Part shown: positions 19,300-28,421 of the stretch, piece after piece
How the letters are laid out: each line of letters opens with the position of its first letter
Position numbering within the stretch: the stretch's first letter is position 1
Source of the DNA: Silicimonas sp.
GTDB taxonomy: Bacteria > Pseudomonadota > Alphaproteobacteria > Rhodobacterales > Rhodobacteraceae
NCBI GenBank assembly: GCA_013002465.1
Contig: JABDJO010000103.1
Span: 1 to 64,000, forward strand
Reading direction: 5' to 3'
DNA: 64,000 bases
Program-made: the position numbers and the translations under genes
Notes under the pieces: model-generated
Seen by the model: only the letters and a program-made list of their open reading frames with translations
The model's database searches: none
What the model was told of the DNA's origin: nothing

Positions 19300-20265
19300 T
19301 TATTTCCCATTCACGGCATCATATGATGCCTCGAAAAACAAAACCGGGCGCGCGCCGATCGAGTGTTTGAAATACGCGCGACTTGGGGAATTCGCGCCAT
19401 TGAAATCGACAGCTGGCGCACCCGTCGAAAGCGCGTGATCGAGGATGGCGAAATAAAGAAGCGTGCCGCCAAATCGCGTATTACCCGTGCCGACGATAGG
19501 GACGTGAATGGTGCCGTCGACGTCCGCGAAAGTCAGCGCCATCGCCACTGCGGCCCCTTCGGCGTTTCGCACGGTCAAAAAGGCGCCGTGAACCTCGGCT
19601 AACAGATAGGACGTATAAACCGGCAAGAGCCGTGCCTCGGTCTCAGACATCCCCGTGTTCTGGCGGTCAAACGTGTCGCGCAATAGCCCCACAAGCTCGT
19701 CCAGCGTCCCGTCCTGGCTGAGCGTCAGCCCCTCGCGAGACTGCGCATAGCCTTCTTCCTGACGTCGCGCACTTCTGGCGGCCTTACGCAAGCTCTCTGA
19801 CGTTTCACTGCTCGTGGACTGAACAGCTGTATAGCGCGGTGCCAATTGCACGCGCGGGCGGTCGGGCGTGTGGTAATGGACCCAATCCAGCCCACGCACA
19901 TCCATCAGCGACGGATGAAGCGAAAGGTGAAAGCGCGGCTCGACCTCGGCAACGCTGGTGGCCAATTCTTCTAGTATTTCAATTTCGTACTGCGTCCGTT
20001 TTGCCCGTGCCGCGCGCCAGATCTCGCGATGAAGTACGATCCCCTGATAGTAGCACCAAGGCAAGAACCTGCTGCCTAGCGCCTGGGCTTCGATCACCGG
20101 CAATCCGGCAATGACCACGCCCTTGCGCTCAAGTCCCCAAAACCGAACCTCAACGCCAAAAAGCGCCAGAAATTCGGGATTCAGAAAAACCGTGTTCTGC
20201 GGCGATTGCTCTAACAGCGCGCGCCATTCGTCGGCGGTCAACGCCCTGACTTCCCCGAGTTTCAC
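19300..20265 (-). CDS. FemAB/BioF2-like GNAT acyltransferase
   Basis: A 321-residue double-GNAT type protein resembling the FemAB or CelD/BioF2 (Acetyltransf_6) group. Features: NTVFLNPEFLALFG near the start, KAARSARRQEEGYAQSREG in the middle, and the C-terminal acyl-CoA or aminoacyl fold with YFAILDHALSTGAPAVDFNG and SPSRAYFKHSIGARPV. Such proteins add acyl or amino-acid groups to sugars or peptides. It overlaps the FAD enzyme gene by four bases and runs into the DUF4910 gene, so the products likely act together on a surface glycan. Substrate unknown. Confidence 0.8.
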   Translation of the reverse strand: MKLGEVRALTADEWRALLEQSPQNTVFLNPEFLALFGVEVRFWGLERKGVVIAGLPVIEAQALGSRFLPWCYYQGIVLHREIWRAARAKRTQYEIEILEELATSVAEVEPRFHLSLHPSLMDVRGLDWVHYHTPDRPRVQLAPRYTAVQSTSSETSESLRKAARSARRQEEGYAQSREGLTLSQDGTLDELVGLLRDTFDRQNTGMSETEARLLPVYTSYLLAEVHGAFLTVRNAEGAAVAMALTFADVDGTIHVPIVGTGNTRFGGTLLYFAILDHALSTGAPAVDFNGANSPSRAYFKHSIGARPVLFFEASYDAVNGK

Positions 20266-21596
20266 ACCAGAATCCCAAGCGTGCGCAGATCGTTGATCGC
20301 CTCTTTGCGTGTCAAGGCGTAGGCGTCCGGCAGAACGATCGATTCTCCAAAACGTGCCATCATCTGATCGGAAAAAGCATCGACCGCGCCTTCGATCCCG
20401 ACCAGAGGAAACTTGTAGGTCGCAGGAATACGGAACGATTTGGCCTGCCGATAGTTCTTGGCCGAGACCGTCCCTGTCTCACACGCCTCGGCAAAGATGC
20501 GCCCCAGCTCAGCTTCGGGGTCATTCCAGCGCGCGTCATCCTTTTCGATCGGCTCTTCCACGCAAATCACGCCGTATCCGTCATCCCCAACACATCCCAT
20601 GTAGTTCAGAAAATTCGTAATCCGCGAGGTCAGGTGATCGGGGTCATAATCGACCACGTAGTACGGCGCCGCCACCGTGTCGGCGGGGACGACGAAGCAA
20701 TGGAAAATCTCGGGCAAAACATGGGTACAGTCGGCAATCGTTGACCCGCCGGTCAGAATGCGTTCGCTCTCGCGAATATCCGTTCCAAAGACCACGCGGC
20801 CATAGCTGATCTCGCCCGCACTCGTTTCAGCAACACCGCGAGCGTCATCAAACCCGGCCAGCGTCGCCTCAACCATGACAGTAACGCCTTCGCGCTGAAG
20901 CGCGTCTTCAAGCGCATTTCGCACCCGCTCCAGGCTGTCGCCCTTGGGGTACAAATTCACCCGAGAGCCATCGACCGACACCTTCTTGGCCGCCAGAAAG
21001 GCATCCATGAACGGCGATTGCTTCAGATCAAGCGACAGTTCCTGATCAAAGAATTTCTTGCGCCCCAGAAACGACACCATCGACGCGGTGCGCGGGCTGA
21101 CCTCTTCGGCGTCGCGGCGCACGAATTTCTTGGCGAGCTTCTTAAGATGTGGATAAAGGACCGGTCCGCCGTCAAACATCAGAACGTCGTCCAGGGACTT
21201 GAACGCAGGCGAGGACCCCGACGCGGCAAGCCGTTGGGCAAAAAGGCTTTGAAATGCGTTGCTGGCGACATCGTCGCCCAGTGACTGCCAGTCGGGGATT
21301 GCAAAGTCTGAATTCAGCTTGCCGGCCATGAAGGATCCATATTCGAACCCGATGTCCTGCATCACGTCCGGACCCAGCATTTCAGACATCATGTCAACGT
21401 CTTGCGCTTCAAAGTTGTCAAAAAACTGGGGGCCCTTGTCGATCCAATAGCCGTCCCAATGGATCGGTGAAAGGAATCCGCCAATCTTGGCGCTCTGCTC
21501 GACCAGAACCACGCTTTGGCCCTGCCGTGCCAGGCCCCAGGCGGCGGCGATGGATTTGAACCCGCCACCGACGACCAATGCGTCACACCTGACCAT
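20262..21596 (-). CDS. FAD/NAD(P)-binding amine-oxidase-like oxidoreductase
   Basis: A 444-residue flavoprotein of the protoporphyrinogen oxidase/UDP-galactopyranose mutase-like fold. N-terminal Rossmann loop VVGGGFKSIAAAWGLA and a following acidic strand LVEQSAKIGG mark the FAD site. The remainder has no diagnostic catalytic motif I can name. The start at 21596 is supported by GGAGG ten bases upstream. It overlaps the upstream methyltransferase by 14 bases and the downstream FemAB-like gene by four, indicating one operon. Probably modifies a glycan building block; speculative. Confidence 0.8.
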   Translation of the reverse strand: MVRCDALVVGGGFKSIAAAWGLARQGQSVVLVEQSAKIGGFLSPIHWDGYWIDKGPQFFDNFEAQDVDMMSEMLGPDVMQDIGFEYGSFMAGKLNSDFAIPDWQSLGDDVASNAFQSLFAQRLAASGSSPAFKSLDDVLMFDGGPVLYPHLKKLAKKFVRRDAEEVSPRTASMVSFLGRKKFFDQELSLDLKQSPFMDAFLAAKKVSVDGSRVNLYPKGDSLERVRNALEDALQREGVTVMVEATLAGFDDARGVAETSAGEISYGRVVFGTDIRESERILTGGSTIADCTHVLPEIFHCFVVPADTVAAPYYVVDYDPDHLTSRITNFLNYMGCVGDDGYGVICVEEPIEKDDARWNDPEAELGRIFAEACETGTVSAKNYRQAKSFRIPATYKFPLVGIEGAVDAFSDQMMARFGESIVLPDAYALTRKEAINDLRTLGILV

Positions 21597-22245
21597 CGTA
21601 TTCTGCCTCCACAATCCAGCTTGTATGATTATAGCCCGTTGTCACGTCCCGGTCCGACAGGTGCCGCACGGCAAGCACGCGGTAGCCCTGAAACAGATCG
21701 GCCAGATCACTTTCCTTGAAAAATGCCGTGCGCCCGAGGTCCGCAAAAACACCATCAGAAAAATCCGCCCAACTGCCGTCTCCGACATCGCGGCCGAAGT
21801 CGCGGCCCGAATTGTCCCAGGCGAAACCTTGCCAGAACAGGCGCGCACCAGGTTGAAGCGAGGTCCGCAAACGATGGTAAAACTGCACCGCGGTCGGCAC
21901 GGTAGAGTGCGTTGTCGCGCAACGGTCCACCACCAAATCGAAGCCCGACTCGCCCGCCTCGAATGTCGCAAAGTCCGCGATCTGAAACGTGATGTCGTCG
22001 CTCGGATAGGCCGCCCGTGCCGCATCTATCGCGGCAGGACTGAAATCGATGCCAAGAACGGCAAAGCCCTGGTGCGCCAAGAAATTGCAATGAACACCCG
22101 AGCCGCAGCCGACATCCAGCGCCCGCGGGCTATCCTTGGCAAGCTCCGCACGGTGGCGAAAATAGAATGACACGATCTCAGAGAACGCAAAGCGGTTCAA
22201 CTGCTGCCCACCTGCATAAATCTCTTCCCACGCCTGATGTGTCAT
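21583..22245 (-). CDS. Class I SAM-dependent methyltransferase
   Basis: A 220-residue methyltransferase. The SAM-binding motif I is LDVGCGSGVHCNFL, followed by GIDFSPAAIDAARA (motif II) and FDLVVDRCATTHS. First gene of the minus-strand operon. The ATG at 22245 is chosen because AGGAGG lies 11 bases upstream; the GTG at 22257 would place that site inside the initiation region. No substrate evidence beyond its partnership with the FAD enzyme, acyltransferase and peptidase-like genes. Confidence 0.88.
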   Translation of the reverse strand: MTHQAWEEIYAGGQQLNRFAFSEIVSFYFRHRAELAKDSPRALDVGCGSGVHCNFLAHQGFAVLGIDFSPAAIDAARAAYPSDDITFQIADFATFEAGESGFDLVVDRCATTHSTVPTAVQFYHRLRTSLQPGARLFWQGFAWDNSGRDFGRDVGDGSWADFSDGVFADLGRTAFFKESDLADLFQGYRVLAVRHLSDRDVTTGYNHTSWIVEAEYDGQV

Positions 22246-22347
22246 GCGCGTGGCCACCTCCTGCCCTCTTTTTTGACAGCCTATCAGACCTGCCTAGCAG
22301 CCGTCACCCTGATCCTGCATTTCCGCAATCGCGTCAGACGGCAGCTT

Positions 22348-22905
22348 TCAGCATTTATGAACCCAGAACCACTGGTCCATGTTGGCACGTATCAAATCTT
22401 CCAGAATTTCAATGAACGTCGGATTGCGCTGCGGCTTGTAGAGCGCCGCCAACTCCAATCCCTGCCGTGACAATAGTCCGCGCACCACATCGTAGTTTCC
22501 AATATGCGCGGTCACAGGAACCAGACGCTCCTCCTGATCTATCGCGCGCCATAGCCCTTCGGCGCCTGGTCCATCGAATTACGTGTTCGAGGCACGGTCC
22601 AGGAACTCATCAACCGAAAAGATCTCGATCAAAGTGCGACCGAAGTTGTTACAAACATAGGCCTTGATGCGGTCAACTTTTGCCTTTGGTACTTCGGGCA
22701 TCATCATGGCCAACTTGTCGCGCACCCGCCGGTTCCAATGCGCAAAGTGCGCAACCAGTCGCGTAATCAGGCAGCCGAGAAATCGCACGCGCGCAGCGTA
22801 AGGAAGAAGCAATTCTACCTCGACAAATGCACGCGCGATGATGGCCTCAAACCTTTGCCGCACACTCATTTCCTCGACTTCTGATTTCGACCTGGACGCT
22901 ACCAA
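22348..22905 (-). pseudogene. Decayed LpxL/HtrB-type lauroyl acyltransferase
   Basis: The first part reads like a lipid A late acyltransferase (LLPYAARVRFLGCLITR, HWNRRVRDKLAMMMPEVP, NFGRTLIEIFSVDEFL) and stops at a TAA (22579-22581). The same frame then resumes with GPGAEGLWRAIDQEE, VTAHIGNYDVVRGLL and LYKPQRNP, the family's HxxN-type region, but jumps straight to the C-terminal MDQWFWVHKC and stops again. About 110 residues between these blocks are missing compared with normal proteins of about 290. One nonsense codon plus an internal deletion make this a clear pseudogene. Confidence 0.85.
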
Positions 22906-23083
22906 TCCGATCCGGTGAGAAAGTTCCGACTTGCATTCAGTGTCCGCGTCGTCGTTCCAATCGCGTTAAATGGCAAGCGCGTTGTATCACACGCTTCACC
23001 TTGGCGTAGCAGCGGACATGTGGGACACTTAGGTCAGCGTAAAAGGCATGCTCGACAACGCCGCGACCGGATAGGCGACAAAC

Positions 23084-23788
23084 ATGAAGACCCCACTGAA
23101 AAAGCCGTCTCTTGGACGCCAGGCGCTTGAACGTCTGCATGGCGTGCAAAAAGGCGCGGGTCGGTTTTTCAAAAGGCCGACTTCGGGAATGCGCACCGAT
23201 CTTACCGCAAACGGCAAGCCCGTGATCTTTATTCACAATCCACGCGCAGGTGGGCGCTCACTCGAAGCGTTCTTCAACGTCGAACGCTTGTCTCACGCCT
23301 TTCCTGTGGACCGTCTCAACGAAAAACACTGGCTTGAGAACTTTGTCGTAACTTCAGTGCGTCACCCACTTGAACGGTTTTTCTCGGGTTACTTCAGCTT
23401 TGTCATGACGCCCGACAAAAATTCGCTAGTCAAACTCTACGGGTGGGGAATCAAAGAGTTAGATGCGCTGGAATATCTCGACCTAATCAAAAGGCACCCG
23501 TCCCATATCGGGCCCCAAGTCCAGTGGTCTGACTTCCCGTCTGCCACAAAGCCGCGTGCGGACCTCATGCTGCGGTTTGAAAACATTGCGCACTGGAACG
23601 ACGACATTGCCGCCGCTGGCGTCGATACCAAAGGCCGCACGATCCCCCACATCGGGAAGAGCGGAAACAAGATGCGGGTCGAGCCTGCAGATGTCCGATT
23701 GGATGCACGCGGGTTCGCGGACTTGAAAGACGGCGTGTTCGACTATCTGCGCGCTGACTTCGAGGCGTATGGATACACGATGCCATAG
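23084..23788 (+). CDS. Sulfotransferase family 2 protein
   Basis: A 234-residue PAPS-dependent sulfotransferase-like protein. The 5'-phosphosulfate loop is FIHNPRAGGRSLEAFF and the 3'-phosphate site is SVRHPLERFFSGYFSF, both typical of the Sulfotransfer_2 family acting on carbohydrates. No signal peptide; a basic N-terminus precedes the fold. It stands alone between the acyltransferase pseudogene and a convergent FkbM methyltransferase, inside the glycan island, so a surface polysaccharide is the likely acceptor. Confidence 0.85.
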   Translation: MKTPLKKPSLGRQALERLHGVQKGAGRFFKRPTSGMRTDLTANGKPVIFIHNPRAGGRSLEAFFNVERLSHAFPVDRLNEKHWLENFVVTSVRHPLERFFSGYFSFVMTPDKNSLVKLYGWGIKELDALEYLDLIKRHPSHIGPQVQWSDFPSATKPRADLMLRFENIAHWNDDIAAAGVDTKGRTIPHIGKSGNKMRVEPADVRLDARGFADLKDGVFDYLRADFEAYGYTMP

Positions 23789-23813
23789 AACTGCCAGCGA
23801 CATCATCGGGTCG

Positions 23814-24704
23814 TTACAAGAACTCCGGCTCGTCGGCGCAACATAGGATCATCAGGTAATTTCGATCTTCCAAGGTGTCGATCTTCACCAGTCGCTCGGC
23901 TTTTGAAACCCTTCGTCCCAGAACGATCTCATTCACTGCGCGTACGAGTTTCTTCAGCCGTCGCGGAATCGTTCCAAGCCAACCGGCCTCGACCGGCTCA
24001 TAGAAATGCGCGTATCCCATGGACCTCAAAACATTCAGGGATTGCGAAGACCCGCCGGAAATCTCGTCCTTCAAGACTTCCAACATGATCACGGGTTTGT
24101 GCCTTGCGATGGTGTCCTCGGCCCCTTCAAGCGCGGCAGCCTCGTGCCCTTCGATGTCGAGCTTCATGAACGCGATGACGCCCGCATCCTGCACCTCGCG
24201 CATGTCGTCAATCTTCACCACTTCGAATTCCACGACATTTCCGGCGCGCCCTTCACTGCGATGCATCGATGAAGCTGCCAGATTCATTTTGTCTTCGACA
24301 ATTCTGACTGTTGAAGCCGCATTCGAAGCGCCAATCGGCAACGGCAACACATTCGGCGCCAAATCCGCGTTCACGCTGAGCAATGCGAAATTCCGTGGGT
24401 GCGGCTCAAGCGTGATTACTTTCTTGAAATGATTGGCAAAGAAAACGCTGTGATTGCCAATGTTGCCGCCGACGTCCAGACAGGTGGCCGAGGCATCCAG
24501 TGCCGGGAAAACCTTCTTGGCCAGAAACTCAAGCTGGTCGCGTTCATATTGGCCGTCCAACACGATTATGTTGGTGATCAGATCAAAGGAATAACACGCA
24601 AGCTGCGGAAATTGCTCGATGTTCTCTCGGCTGGCGTGAACCAGATAACGCCTTGCGATATAACGAGAAATTGCCCCCAAAGTGACCTCTTTTCTGTGAT
24701 GCAC
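23814..24704 (-). CDS. FkbM-family methyltransferase
   Basis: A 296-residue SAM-dependent O-methyltransferase. Motif I is ATCLDVGGNIGNHSVFFA, followed by VITLEPHPRNFALL and MKLDIEGHEAAALEGAED, the latter characteristic of FkbM. These enzymes often methylate sugar hydroxyls in exopolysaccharide or lipopolysaccharide clusters. Converges with the sulfotransferase gene and diverges from the TylF-like gene. Confidence 0.9.
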   Translation of the reverse strand: MHHRKEVTLGAISRYIARRYLVHASRENIEQFPQLACYSFDLITNIIVLDGQYERDQLEFLAKKVFPALDASATCLDVGGNIGNHSVFFANHFKKVITLEPHPRNFALLSVNADLAPNVLPLPIGASNAASTVRIVEDKMNLAASSMHRSEGRAGNVVEFEVVKIDDMREVQDAGVIAFMKLDIEGHEAAALEGAEDTIARHKPVIMLEVLKDEISGGSSQSLNVLRSMGYAHFYEPVEAGWLGTIPRRLKKLVRAVNEIVLGRRVSKAERLVKIDTLEDRNYLMILCCADEPEFL

Positions 24705-24876
24705 GTACGATCAGTGGATTTTTTTTGCTTGCATATCCCATCGACCGGCGAGGTTCCAATCCGTTCTTGATGCCATGCCATAGCCCCAACATATGAGGCT
24801 CCTTTTCAGACATGTTGCTTGCCATGCGTGCCCGCTCGCAGCAAAAGAGGCGAGACATCCAAAAGGACAACCCCCG

Positions 24877-25593
24877 ATGATCAACTTTGTCCGCCAGCTT
24901 CTTCGTAACCGCAGGAACGCCAGGCGCATTGCAAGGGACGAAGCTAGCGATGCACGGCTGAACTCGGAAACCGGACGCTCCGATTTTCTCGCATTGCTGG
25001 ATGAAGAATGCGCGCAAAGCTCACTCATCGCGCTTCTCGAAGATGCGCTTAAGCAGCCCGGCGACATCATTGAATGCGGCGTTTTTCGCGGCGATTCACT
25101 GCGCCGCATCCTAAAAACCGTAAAAGACCGTGCGCCGGACCGAACTGTGTTCGGACTGGATAGCTTCGAAGGATTCCCGCCGGGTGGCATCACTGGCATG
25201 GACATCACGCGATTCCGCTCGAAAGACCGACTTGAAGGAAAATTCACAAATGCCGACGACGTACCTGCGCGTCTGAACCGCTTTGCCGATGCTTTTGAGA
25301 TGAAGCTGGACCTGCACAAAGGCTACTTTGAACACACACTTGGCGGTGTTTCGGACCGCACCTTTGCCTTCCTTCACATCGACTGCGACACTTACGCGGG
25401 TCATATCGAGGTGCTGGACGCGCTTTACGATCGGGTCGTCCCCGGCGGGATCATCGTCTTTGACGACTACAACACCGAAGAATGGCCCGGAGCCACGCAA
25501 GCGGTGGACGAATTTCTGGCTGATCGCCCCGAGTCGGTGCAGGTCTCACACGCGCGCGCAAAACCCGCCTATTACATGATCAAGGCCGCCTAA
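24877..25593 (+). CDS. TylF/MycF-type methyltransferase
   Basis: A 238-residue macrocin-O-methyltransferase family protein. Visible blocks: PGDIIECGVFRGDSLRRI (SAM motif I), FGLDSFEGFPPGG, FLHIDCDTYAGH with the metal-binding acidic residues, and GGIIVFDDYNTEEWPGA. The family is Mg-dependent and methylates sugar hydroxyls. I start at the ATG at 24877 with AAGGA upstream; the open frame extends further 5' without protein-like sequence. Transcribed divergently from the FkbM gene. Confidence 0.88.
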   Translation: MINFVRQLLRNRRNARRIARDEASDARLNSETGRSDFLALLDEECAQSSLIALLEDALKQPGDIIECGVFRGDSLRRILKTVKDRAPDRTVFGLDSFEGFPPGGITGMDITRFRSKDRLEGKFTNADDVPARLNRFADAFEMKLDLHKGYFEHTLGGVSDRTFAFLHIDCDTYAGHIEVLDALYDRVVPGGIIVFDDYNTEEWPGATQAVDEFLADRPESVQVSHARAKPAYYMIKAA

Positions 25594-25615
25594 GCGCCTC
25601 TGCACAAATGCGTTC

Positions 25616-26395
25616 TCAAATATCGTCGCGATATCCGTTGTCCAGCCAATACTGGCGCACCCAGTTGATTGGCCCACGCCCGGCATGAGGAAACTTCGCC
25701 CAACGCGCATTGCCCTTTCGCACTACATCGATGGGGCGTGGGTCCCCGTGAAACGCGACGATTTTTGCGTTCGGGTCGGGCTTTCGATGATCCAGAACCA
25801 AATCCACCAAAGGCGGTCGCCTCAGGTGCCGTTTGAAGCTGGTGATCCAGCCGTCGGGCCAGGGTTGCCAGGACGTGACATGCGCCTCCAGGAAATTCTG
25901 CTCCAGCTTGAACTCGTCAAAAGCGCCCTTCGGATCCTTCACGAAGGCCTCAACCACCTGCGGTTGCGAGCCCAGATCAAAGGCAAACACGCCTGACGCC
26001 AGCTCCGGTTTAGGGTTCTCGCGCCCCCGCCGCCAATTCGGGCCTCCGCCGATCGAAATGAATTCGCCCGGCTCCTCAAAAAACGGCTCAAGCGGTTTCA
26101 GGATGATCGAATCCAGATCAATGAAAACTGCCCGTCCGCGCAATCCATAGAGATCCGGCAGAAAAACGGAAAGCTTGGGCCAAGCGCCACTTTTCCAGTG
26201 ATAATCAGAATACCCCAAATCCGGAATCGGAAAGGTCTCGATGCCTGGATCCAGCCCCTCGCAATCGTTCGTCAGACAGACGAACCGGAACGGGCCACTG
26301 ATCTGCCGCTTCACGCCAGAATAAAGAACATTCACATAGCCCGGCGGGTACAATTCCCCCCACCGCATCGCGAGCACAATTCTTTCACCCGACAC
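25616..26395 (-). CDS. GT-A fold glycosyltransferase-like protein
   Basis: A 259-residue protein with a nucleotide-sugar transferase appearance: YVNVLYSGVKRQISGPFRFVC, then VFIDLDSIILKPL with the metal-binding DxD, a GVFAFDLGS segment and a terminal IVAFHGDPRP histidine region. This resembles GT8-like or related bacterial surface-sugar transferases. No membrane segment. Convergent with the TylF-like gene by 22 bases. Donor and acceptor unknown. Confidence 0.82.
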   Translation of the reverse strand: MSGERIVLAMRWGELYPPGYVNVLYSGVKRQISGPFRFVCLTNDCEGLDPGIETFPIPDLGYSDYHWKSGAWPKLSVFLPDLYGLRGRAVFIDLDSIILKPLEPFFEEPGEFISIGGGPNWRRGRENPKPELASGVFAFDLGSQPQVVEAFVKDPKGAFDEFKLEQNFLEAHVTSWQPWPDGWITSFKRHLRRPPLVDLVLDHRKPDPNAKIVAFHGDPRPIDVVRKGNARWAKFPHAGRGPINWVRQYWLDNGYRDDI

Positions 26396-26539
26396 CGCCT
26401 ACTCCGTCTCCTGATTGAACCGACGTCAGAACGCCGAGCCGACGCTGGCTCACGCCGACGGATTGATGTTGATCTTGGGTGGTCGATGGGTGAATGTCCA
26501 TACGGCCTGACAAGGCGGGTAGGCAAAAAGGCTTTTATT

Positions 26540-27214
26540 ATGAAATCGATCCTGGCAAAGATTCGAACAGCCGCTCGCCAGCGCCGACTGTCAAAGATGA
26601 CGCCGGATGCGGTATTTTCACGCATCTACCAAAGAAACAGCTGGGGCGATGACGAAAGCCTGTCAGGTAAAGGCTCCAACTTAGCGGTTACCGAAAAACT
26701 GCGCGAGGAACTGCCCGGGTTTCTGACTAAGCATAACGTCTCAAGCATGCTCGACATCCCATGCGGTGATTTCAACTGGATGCGCGCGGTTGATCTGGGC
26801 GACGTGTCCTACATCGGCGCGGACATTGTTCCTGAATTGATCGAAGGGAATCAAAAGTTCGCTGACGACACCCACCAGTATCAGATTCTCGACCTGATCA
26901 AGGGCCCGCTGCCGAAGACCGACCTGGTCTTTACGCGCGACTGCCTTGTCCACCTCTCGACAAACCATATAAAACGCACGATAGAAACAATTCGGGCCAG
27001 TGGCGCTACATATCTGATGACCACGACCTTTCCCCAATCAGGGACCAATCAGGACATTCTGACCGGCGAATGGCGCCCGATCAGTCTGACAAGGCCGCCG
27101 TTTTCTTTTCCCGACCCGATAGATTTGATCTTGGAAGAACCTCCAGCAGGCAAGCGGTCCTACCCTGACAAGGCGATGGGACTCTGGCGCGTGGACGACC
27201 TTCCAGCAACTTGA
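26540..27214 (+). CDS. Class I SAM-dependent methyltransferase
   Basis: A 224-residue methyltransferase with an N-terminal block IYQRNSWGDDESLSGKGSN and the SAM motif MLDIPCGDFNWMR followed by YIGADIVPELIEGN. VFTRDCLVHLS corresponds to motif post-II. The ATG at 26540 is the first that gives protein-like sequence. It is divergent from the glycosyltransferase gene and is the last gene of the glycan island before a 510-base empty stretch and tRNA-His. Confidence 0.85.
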   Translation: MKSILAKIRTAARQRRLSKMTPDAVFSRIYQRNSWGDDESLSGKGSNLAVTEKLREELPGFLTKHNVSSMLDIPCGDFNWMRAVDLGDVSYIGADIVPELIEGNQKFADDTHQYQILDLIKGPLPKTDLVFTRDCLVHLSTNHIKRTIETIRASGATYLMTTTFPQSGTNQDILTGEWRPISLTRPPFSFPDPIDLILEEPPAGKRSYPDKAMGLWRVDDLPAT

Positions 27215-27724
27215 ACGCAGTTCCAATTCACTTATGGCACCACCCTTTTGAAGCAATAGTTCTCCATAGGGAAAAGCTTGGCCATGGATGATAGCAAGAA
27301 GTGCATCGAGTGCCGACGAAGCACTGGGCCGAGCGCAAACCTCTGCGCAGTATTCGCCATCAAATGATTTGAGAGACAGTGGCGGCTGAGAGGGTTCGCG
27401 GGGCGGGTCATGATTTTGCGCTGAATGGCTTGGGAGTGGAGCCGACGGCGATGACACCGGCGCATTCAAAGAACGCTTTGCGGTTGCCGTATAACGAAAA
27501 AATGGTGATTTCATCCATGTCTGCCCGAAACAAGTCATAGACGTTGCCCCCTGATCCGGGCCGTTCAGGTGCTCTCCAGAACGGTCGAGGTGCGTAAACT
27601 AGTGGAAGCGGTGCGATCAGGGAGTTAATCAAGGTAGCTGAGAAAAGCTGAGTTACCCCTAACCCAAATGCAGCGAAGTGGTCCGAAGAAGTTCGCAAAA
27701 GTATCTACAATAGTGTTTTGTTGA
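27215..27724. other. Gene-free stretch between glycan island and tRNA-His
   Basis: About 510 bases without a supported gene. Overlapping minus-strand frames of 96 and 166 codons are present but have no ribosome site or recognisable domain. The region has the mixed composition of decayed DNA. It adjoins the 3' end of tRNA-His, where integrated islands often have their boundary, but I see no repeat of the tRNA end nearby. Confidence 0.5.
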
Positions 27725-27801
27725 TGGTACCGCCTGCCCGGTTCGAACGGGCGACCTCTTGATCCACAATCAAGCGCTCTAACCTACTGAGCTAAGGCGG
27801 C
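27725..27801 (-). tRNA. tRNA-His (GTG anticodon)
   Basis: Minus-strand cloverleaf with acceptor GCCGCCT / AGGCGGT, D arm GCTC-GAGC, anticodon stem CTTGA/TCAAG around loop TTGTGGA (anticodon GTG), and T arm GCCCG-TTCGAAC-CGGGC. The CCA end is encoded (27725-27727). Position 73 is A, base pair 1-72 is G-U, and the base before G1 is T, so there is no G-1. This is the divergent tRNA-His form described for many alphaproteobacteria. Confidence 0.97.
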
Positions 27802-27813
27802 ACGGCAGTCTGA

Positions 27814-28338
27814 CTAGCGCTGGTTCGGGACGATTGCAAGGGTCAGGTCAAGTTCCCAGGTCTGCTCGATCAGATCGACTCCGAAGGAATGTACCGGACG
27901 CGACGCAACGCAGCGAAAGCCATAGGCGGCATAAAGCGCGCAGGCGGCGCGGTGGCTTTCGTGGGTCCAAAGCCTGAGTGTGTGATTGCCTGTGTCTCGG
28001 GCGAAAGCAATGCAGACCTCCAGAAGGCGGCGACCAAGGCCAAGCCCTCGGGCATCGGGTTCAACGAAAAACAGCCTGAGTTTCGCCACCCTGGGATCGC
28101 CGGAGTGGACACAAAAAATCGAGCCAAGGCGTTGTTTCCCGGTCGCCGCAATCCAGCCGCGTTCTGTCTCGGGGTCCCGGTTTCTCAGGAAATCAACCAG
28201 GATTTCGGCGACCAACACTTCGAACGACGCGTCGAATCCTTCGTCTGCAGCATAGAGTTCACCGTGGCGCTGGATCAGCCAACCGGCATCGCCAATGGCG
28301 ATGTCGCGCAGGTGGATTTCGTTTTGATTGACGGTCAT
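27814..28338 (-). CDS. GNAT N-acetyltransferase
   Basis: A 174-residue acetyltransferase of the type often fused to MarR regulators: GDAGWLIQRHGELYAADEGFD near the N-terminus, the acetyl-CoA loop ARGLGLGRRLLEVCIAFAR, and HRAACALYAAYGFR. The start at 28338 (MTVNQNEIHLRD) is preferred over an upstream frame extension. Substrate unknown. It lies directly upstream of tRNA-His on the same strand. Confidence 0.85.
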   Translation of the reverse strand: MTVNQNEIHLRDIAIGDAGWLIQRHGELYAADEGFDASFEVLVAEILVDFLRNRDPETERGWIAATGKQRLGSIFCVHSGDPRVAKLRLFFVEPDARGLGLGRRLLEVCIAFARDTGNHTLRLWTHESHRAACALYAAYGFRCVASRPVHSFGVDLIEQTWELDLTLAIVPNQR

Positions 28339-28421
28339 GGGGCCATCTGTGCGGGTCGGCTCCGGCTTGTCAATCGAGCGTGGTCGCTGTAGGCCCGCGC
28401 AGCGCATAGGATAATGAGACC

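Noticed and set aside
27038-27698. Minus-strand frames of 96 and 166 codons between the methyltransferase and tRNA-His
   Set aside because: No start-site support, overlap with a real gene for part of the length, and no recognisable sequence; treated as empty.
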